A stretch of DNA of 64,000 nucleotides from Amylibacter sp. SFDW26. Its GTDB lineage: Bacteria > Pseudomonadota > Alphaproteobacteria > Rhodobacterales > Rhodobacteraceae. The translations under genes were made by a program, and so were the position numbers. Under the pieces are notes generated by a model. That model worked only from the letters and a program-made list of their open reading frames with translations. It was not told the DNA's origin and did not search any database. Location: the NCBI RefSeq assembly GCF_009184395.1, contig NZ_WEIC01000003.1, positions 310,001 to 374,000 on the forward strand, written 5' to 3'. Shown piece by piece: positions 61,197-64,000 of the stretch; within the stretch, counting starts at the first letter, position 1; each line of letters opens with the position of its first letter.

Positions 61197-62006
61197 ATGG
61201 CACATATAATTGTTTTCGGTAACGAAAAAGGCGGATCGGGTAAATCTACCACTGCAATGCATGTATTAACGGCGCTGTTGCGTTCGGGTAAAACTGTGGG
61301 TGCATTGGATTTGGATCTGCGTCAGAAAACGCTGACACGTTATATTCAAAACCGTATTCTTTATATTGAACGTACAGGTATTCGCTTGCCGTTCCCTGAA
61401 ACGGCTGTTCTAAAAAAACCATCTGAGCTGGGTATGGAGCCAGGCTTCAAAGCAACTTTGAAAGCATTCCAAGATGGGCTGGCGCAGTTGGATCAAACCA
61501 ATGAGTTTATCGTAGCGGACTGTCCAGGCAACTATACACAGTTGAGTGAGCTAACACATGCGATGGCCGATACATTGGTCACACCGATGAATGATAGCTT
61601 TGTCGATTTTGATCTGCTTGCACGCATTGATGGCGAAACGAACAAGGTTGTTGGCCCATCTATTTATTCTGAAATGGTGTGGAAAGCGCGTAAAGCGCGG
61701 GCTGAATCAGGGTCGCGCCCAATGGATTGGTTTGTGACACGCAACCGTATGCATGCCCTGTCTATGAAGAACAAACGCCGTGTTGGGGAAGCACTGGAAG
61801 ATTTGGCACGCCGCATTGGGTTTACATTGATCCCCGGCTTTTCAGACCGTGTGATTTTTAAAGAGCTGTTCCCAAATGGGCTTACCCTGTTGGACTTGGC
61901 TGACATCACTAGCGAACCTATGAGTATGTCTAATTTGGCGGCGCGCCAAGAAGTTCGCGATCTGGTGAATGCGCTGAATTTACCTGATGTGACGATCAAC
62001 TTCTAA
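61197..62006 (+). CDS. mipZ: Division plane positioning ATPase MipZ
   Basis: A 269-residue ParA-family ATPase: deviant Walker A FGNEKGGSGKSTTAMHVL at residues ~6-23, LDLDLRQKTLTRYIQNR (switch region) and FIVADCPGNYTQLSELTHAM. DWFVTRNRMHALSMKNKRRV is typical of MipZ. MipZ forms a polar gradient with ParB and blocks FtsZ assembly away from midcell. The start MAHIIVFGNEKG fits the family. Convergent with the MarR gene. Confidence 0.95.
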   Translation: MAHIIVFGNEKGGSGKSTTAMHVLTALLRSGKTVGALDLDLRQKTLTRYIQNRILYIERTGIRLPFPETAVLKKPSELGMEPGFKATLKAFQDGLAQLDQTNEFIVADCPGNYTQLSELTHAMADTLVTPMNDSFVDFDLLARIDGETNKVVGPSIYSEMVWKARKARAESGSRPMDWFVTRNRMHALSMKNKRRVGEALEDLARRIGFTLIPGFSDRVIFKELFPNGLTLLDLADITSEPMSMSNLAARQEVRDLVNALNLPDVTINF

Positions 62007-62013
62007 GCAGGAA

Positions 62014-62556
62014 TTATGCCGAATCTTGTTCGTGGCAAATCTGTTTTGTTTCCAATTCTGTCAAAGGTTCTGACAATAAACTGCAGAATCCGCCTTGAGA
62101 TTCTTTAGAGAAATGCCTGCATGTGTGGCAAATTCCAAAAGCTTTTCCGCCGCTTTTTTTCAATACACTCTCTAATAAATCTGTCAGACCTTTATGAAGG
62201 TCTTTTCTGTCTGATACGTTTAAATCATCCAAACCACGGTTGATAATATTGATATCAGATGTTGCTTTCTGACCTTGATCCGTCAGCGTGAAACTTACGA
62301 CACGTTTATCCATTATGGAACGCTTTTCACTTAAATATCCTTTGCGAACCAATGCTTTAAGTGTTTGAGACATCGTTCCGCGCGTTGTATCCAAGTATTC
62401 TGCCACGTGTGAGGGGGATCTGGAAAACCTGTTTGCACGCGCAAGATAATCCAATGCATCTCTTTGTGCTGGATTTAAATCCCCTGCCCAACCTTCGCCC
62501 GCATCTAAGCGCGCCAATCGGTTTAGCAAACTGCGTATTTGTTCTGTTTGTTTCAT
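62014..62556 (-). CDS. MarR family regulator with C-terminal four-cysteine motif
   Basis: A 180-residue regulator. The winged helix is seen in ALDYLARANRFSRSPSHVAE, YLDTTRGTMSQTLKALVRKG and the wing YLSEKRSIMDKRVVSFTLTD. Past the usual ~150-residue end it carries a tail with ICHTCRHFSKESQGGFCSLL and ELETKQICHEQ: four Cys (C-x2-C-x11-C-x16-C) that could bind an Fe-S cluster or zinc, so a redox or metal sensor is likely (inference). Divergent from a His-rich secreted protein and a thioredoxin-fold gene. Confidence 0.88.
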   Translation of the reverse strand: MKQTEQIRSLLNRLARLDAGEGWAGDLNPAQRDALDYLARANRFSRSPSHVAEYLDTTRGTMSQTLKALVRKGYLSEKRSIMDKRVVSFTLTDQGQKATSDINIINRGLDDLNVSDRKDLHKGLTDLLESVLKKSGGKAFGICHTCRHFSKESQGGFCSLLSEPLTELETKQICHEQDSA

Positions 62557-62568
62557 ATTTAAATCATA

Positions 62569-62605
62569 GCGACTCGAAATAAAACTTGCAATAGTTTCGA
62601 CTCGC
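62569..62605. promoter_or_regulatory. Twin dyads between the MarR gene and its divergent neighbours
   Basis: GCGACTCGAAA (62569-62579) and TTTCGACTCGC (62595-62605) form an inverted pair, 10 of 11 positions matched; each contains CGA-C-TCG. They lie 13 bp from the MarR start and 41 bp from the secreted-protein start, as expected for operators serving both promoters. Confidence 0.65.
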
Positions 62606-62645
62606 CACTAATTAAGAAACATATAACCCTAATGGAGAAAGAATC

Positions 62646-63398
62646 ATGAAACATTATTTATCCGCAATCGCACTAAGCGCTGTTGCTTCTGTAGCAACAG
62701 CAGGTGAAGGACATGATCACGACGCAAAAGGTGCCGTGATTTCAGCAGCTGATGAAACGAAAGTAGCGGCTTTCGACATACTTTCAGCGCATGTAAGTCG
62801 TAAGGGGCGTGTTATCACGTTCAAAATGGAAGCAAATGGAACGGCTGGCAGTGCAGTTCCTGACAGTACTGGTGAATTTGGCGGCTCATCAATCTGGGCT
62901 TATGTATGGCCAACAAATTTAGACCCTAAAGTTGTAGGGTTTGAAGCAGGTACAGGTATCCTTGCCCTAGCCGCAACTAATCACCCTGACTTTGACGACA
63001 CACCACTGTTTGATGAAAATATCGATGGTGACACAGGAAATGATGGCGCGCATTGGCACAGCCATTGGGTGGTTTTGACACCGAATGAAGAATGCGGCCC
63101 AGGTGCATTATCTGTACGTGATATTCCAGATGGTGAAACACCACAAATGCCAGCAACATGGCCAGGTGTTCCAATGTTCTTGGACAGCCCAGGTTACACA
63201 CCTTATTTTGATGGCCCAACAATTTCCATCAATGTGGCTTTGGCAGCATCAGATGCCGCTAAAATTGATACAGCTGCATATGATGGCGTGACTGCTGCAT
63301 TGCGTGTGAATGCGGACCTACACGCGCCATTGGCTTGTGTGACAGATGTATTCGATGTGGCATCTGGCGATTTGTCCCTACCTGGCAAAGTTGACTGA
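62646..63398 (+). CDS. His-rich secreted protein of unknown function
   Basis: A 250-residue protein with a signal peptide (MKHYLSAIALSAVASVATAG). The mature N-terminus opens with EGHDHDAKG, a metal-binding-like His/Asp cluster, and DGAHWHSHWVVLTPNEECGP adds a second His cluster. Two Cys (ECGPG, PLACVTD). Probably a periplasmic metal-binding protein; family name not known to me. An AATGGAGAAAG stretch supports the ATG. Likely co-transcribed with the CPGC protein. Confidence 0.8.
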   Translation: MKHYLSAIALSAVASVATAGEGHDHDAKGAVISAADETKVAAFDILSAHVSRKGRVITFKMEANGTAGSAVPDSTGEFGGSSIWAYVWPTNLDPKVVGFEAGTGILALAATNHPDFDDTPLFDENIDGDTGNDGAHWHSHWVVLTPNEECGPGALSVRDIPDGETPQMPATWPGVPMFLDSPGYTPYFDGPTISINVALAASDAAKIDTAAYDGVTAALRVNADLHAPLACVTDVFDVASGDLSLPGKVD

Positions 63399-63450
63399 TT
63401 ACTTGGTGCAGGGCGCATAAGCCCTGCACCCCCTATTAAAGGTAAATAAA

Positions 63451-63897
63451 ATGGCACCTGAATTAAACGTATCGCAATGGTTTAACGCACCCCAAGATCT
63501 GACTTTGAAAGATTTGCGGGGCAAAGTCGTAGTTATCGAAGCATTTCAAATGTTGTGCCCCGGTTGCATCTTAGAAGGTATACCGTTGGCGAAATCTATC
63601 CATGCCGCGTTTCCATCTGATAAAGTTGCAATGATTGGGCTGCATACTGTGTTTGAACACCATGATGCGATGACACCAGTTTCGTTAAAGGCATTCTTAC
63701 ATGAGTTCAAAGTTACGTTCCCTGTAGCGGTCGATAAAGCAGGGCCAAACAACATTCCGCAAACAATGGAAACCTACGGTATGCGTGGCACGCCGAGTTT
63801 AATATTAATTGACCCAGAGGGTGAATTACGCGCACATCATTTTGGTAACGTTTCCGAACTGCAAATCGGGGCAGAAATCGCAACCTTATTGAAATAA
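63451..63897 (+). CDS. Thioredoxin-fold (AhpC/TSA or TlpA-like) protein with CPGC motif
   Basis: A 148-residue redoxin: LKDLRGKVVVIEAFQMLCPG then CILEGIPLAKSIHAAF, so the active site is CPGC; GTPSLILIDPEGEL holds the cis-Pro. No signal peptide is evident, so it may act in the cytoplasm. Gap of 52 bp to the His-rich gene on the same strand. Redox partner unknown. Confidence 0.9.
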   Translation: MAPELNVSQWFNAPQDLTLKDLRGKVVVIEAFQMLCPGCILEGIPLAKSIHAAFPSDKVAMIGLHTVFEHHDAMTPVSLKAFLHEFKVTFPVAVDKAGPNNIPQTMETYGMRGTPSLILIDPEGELRAHHFGNVSELQIGAEIATLLK

Positions 63898-63907
63898 TCT
63901 ATCGTGG

Positions 63908-64000
63908 TTAACTTCTTGCTGATGCTTTTAGATGTGCTGCGAATTCATCACGTAAAAAGTCGCGTGTATTGTTACCCCTTAGGATTTTTGTCAGCTCACC
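63908..64000 (-). CDS. C-terminal fragment of a leftward gene (partial)
   Basis: A frame open from the window edge ends in TAA and gives GELTKILRGNNTRDFLRDEF followed by AAHLKASARS. Only 30 residues are visible; composition and position, ten bases past the convergent redoxin stop, suggest a real gene, but nothing can be said of its function. Confidence 0.55.
   Translation of the reverse strand, partial: GELTKILRGNNTRDFLRDEFAAHLKASARS

Noticed and set aside
1-64000. CRISPR arrays, insertion sequences, prophage or integrative elements
   Set aside because: No regularly spaced repeats, transposase, integrase or phage structural genes were found on either strand.

Overview
The window is a stretch of chromosome from an alphaproteobacterium, most likely a low-GC member of the Rhodobacterales (Roseobacter group). 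The assignment is inference from gene content and order: a MoxR / DUF58 / DUF4159 envelope operon next to a DUF1285 gene, the alphaproteobacterial division ATPase MipZ, an ATP synthase Fo operon with a duplicated b subunit (b and b') and no F1 genes, a DUF5928-type GT14 glycosyltransferase beside a sulfotransferase, a DUF6525 gene ahead of an ABC importer, and a zf-CHCC (NDUFS6-like) protein. I saw no rRNA, tRNA, transposase, integrase, prophage module or CRISPR array. Genes are tightly packed, with many ATGA/TGATG overlaps inside operons and several convergent pairs whose stop codons overlap.

Layout. 1-5.7 kb: leftward MoxR operon of predicted envelope proteins. 5.7-8.1 kb: DUF1285 gene, then leftward gnd with a small coupled partner. 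8.3-11.5 kb: a translationally coupled trio (M19 dipeptidase-like protein with a degenerate metal site, a 565-residue protein of unknown family, DUF3726), then an Lrp regulator, a cupin and a UspA protein. 12.8-17.4 kb: metallophosphoesterase, polA (carrying an in-frame palindromic insert), a small exported protein, a CHCC zinc-finger protein and a HIT protein. 17.4-19.9 kb: divergent glycosyltransferase and sulfotransferase. 20-24.6 kb: PfkB kinase, nth, an Ada-type repair protein, two related glycine-zipper lipoproteins (one fused to OmpA) and a FadR-type regulator. 25.2-28.5 kb: an operon of DUF6525 plus a complete FecCD-type importer, preceded by a perfect 16-bp palindrome of Zur type. 28.5-31.6 kb: ArsR/SRPBCC pair, LysR, a membrane protein and a secreted protein. 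31.7-34.3 kb: ATP synthase Fo. 34.5-39.7 kb: lipid genes (cfa, desaturase), an aminotransferase and small unknowns. 39.7-46.3 kb: ArsR, DUF3131, DUF898 with an M48 protease, an XRE regulator, GST and a putative zincin. 46.5-56.2 kb: translation cluster ffh-rpsP-rimM-trmD-rplS-rpmE with accessory genes (NIPSNAP, GNAT, chorismate mutase, bluB), and with trmD and rplS separated by unrelated genes. 56.2-64 kb: divergent lysR/hydrolase cassette between near-identical terminators, a glycosyltransferase-kinase fusion, a DMT transporter, mipZ, and a four-cysteine MarR regulator divergent from a His-rich secreted protein and a CPGC thioredoxin-fold protein.

Most genes are housekeeping. The parts I would follow up are the Kdo-transferase/kinase fusion, the M19-like/565-aa/DUF3726 trio, the Zur-box metal uptake operon, the Cys4-MarR redox/metal module with paired dyads, the palindromic insert in polA, and a three-copy motif located at gene 3' ends.
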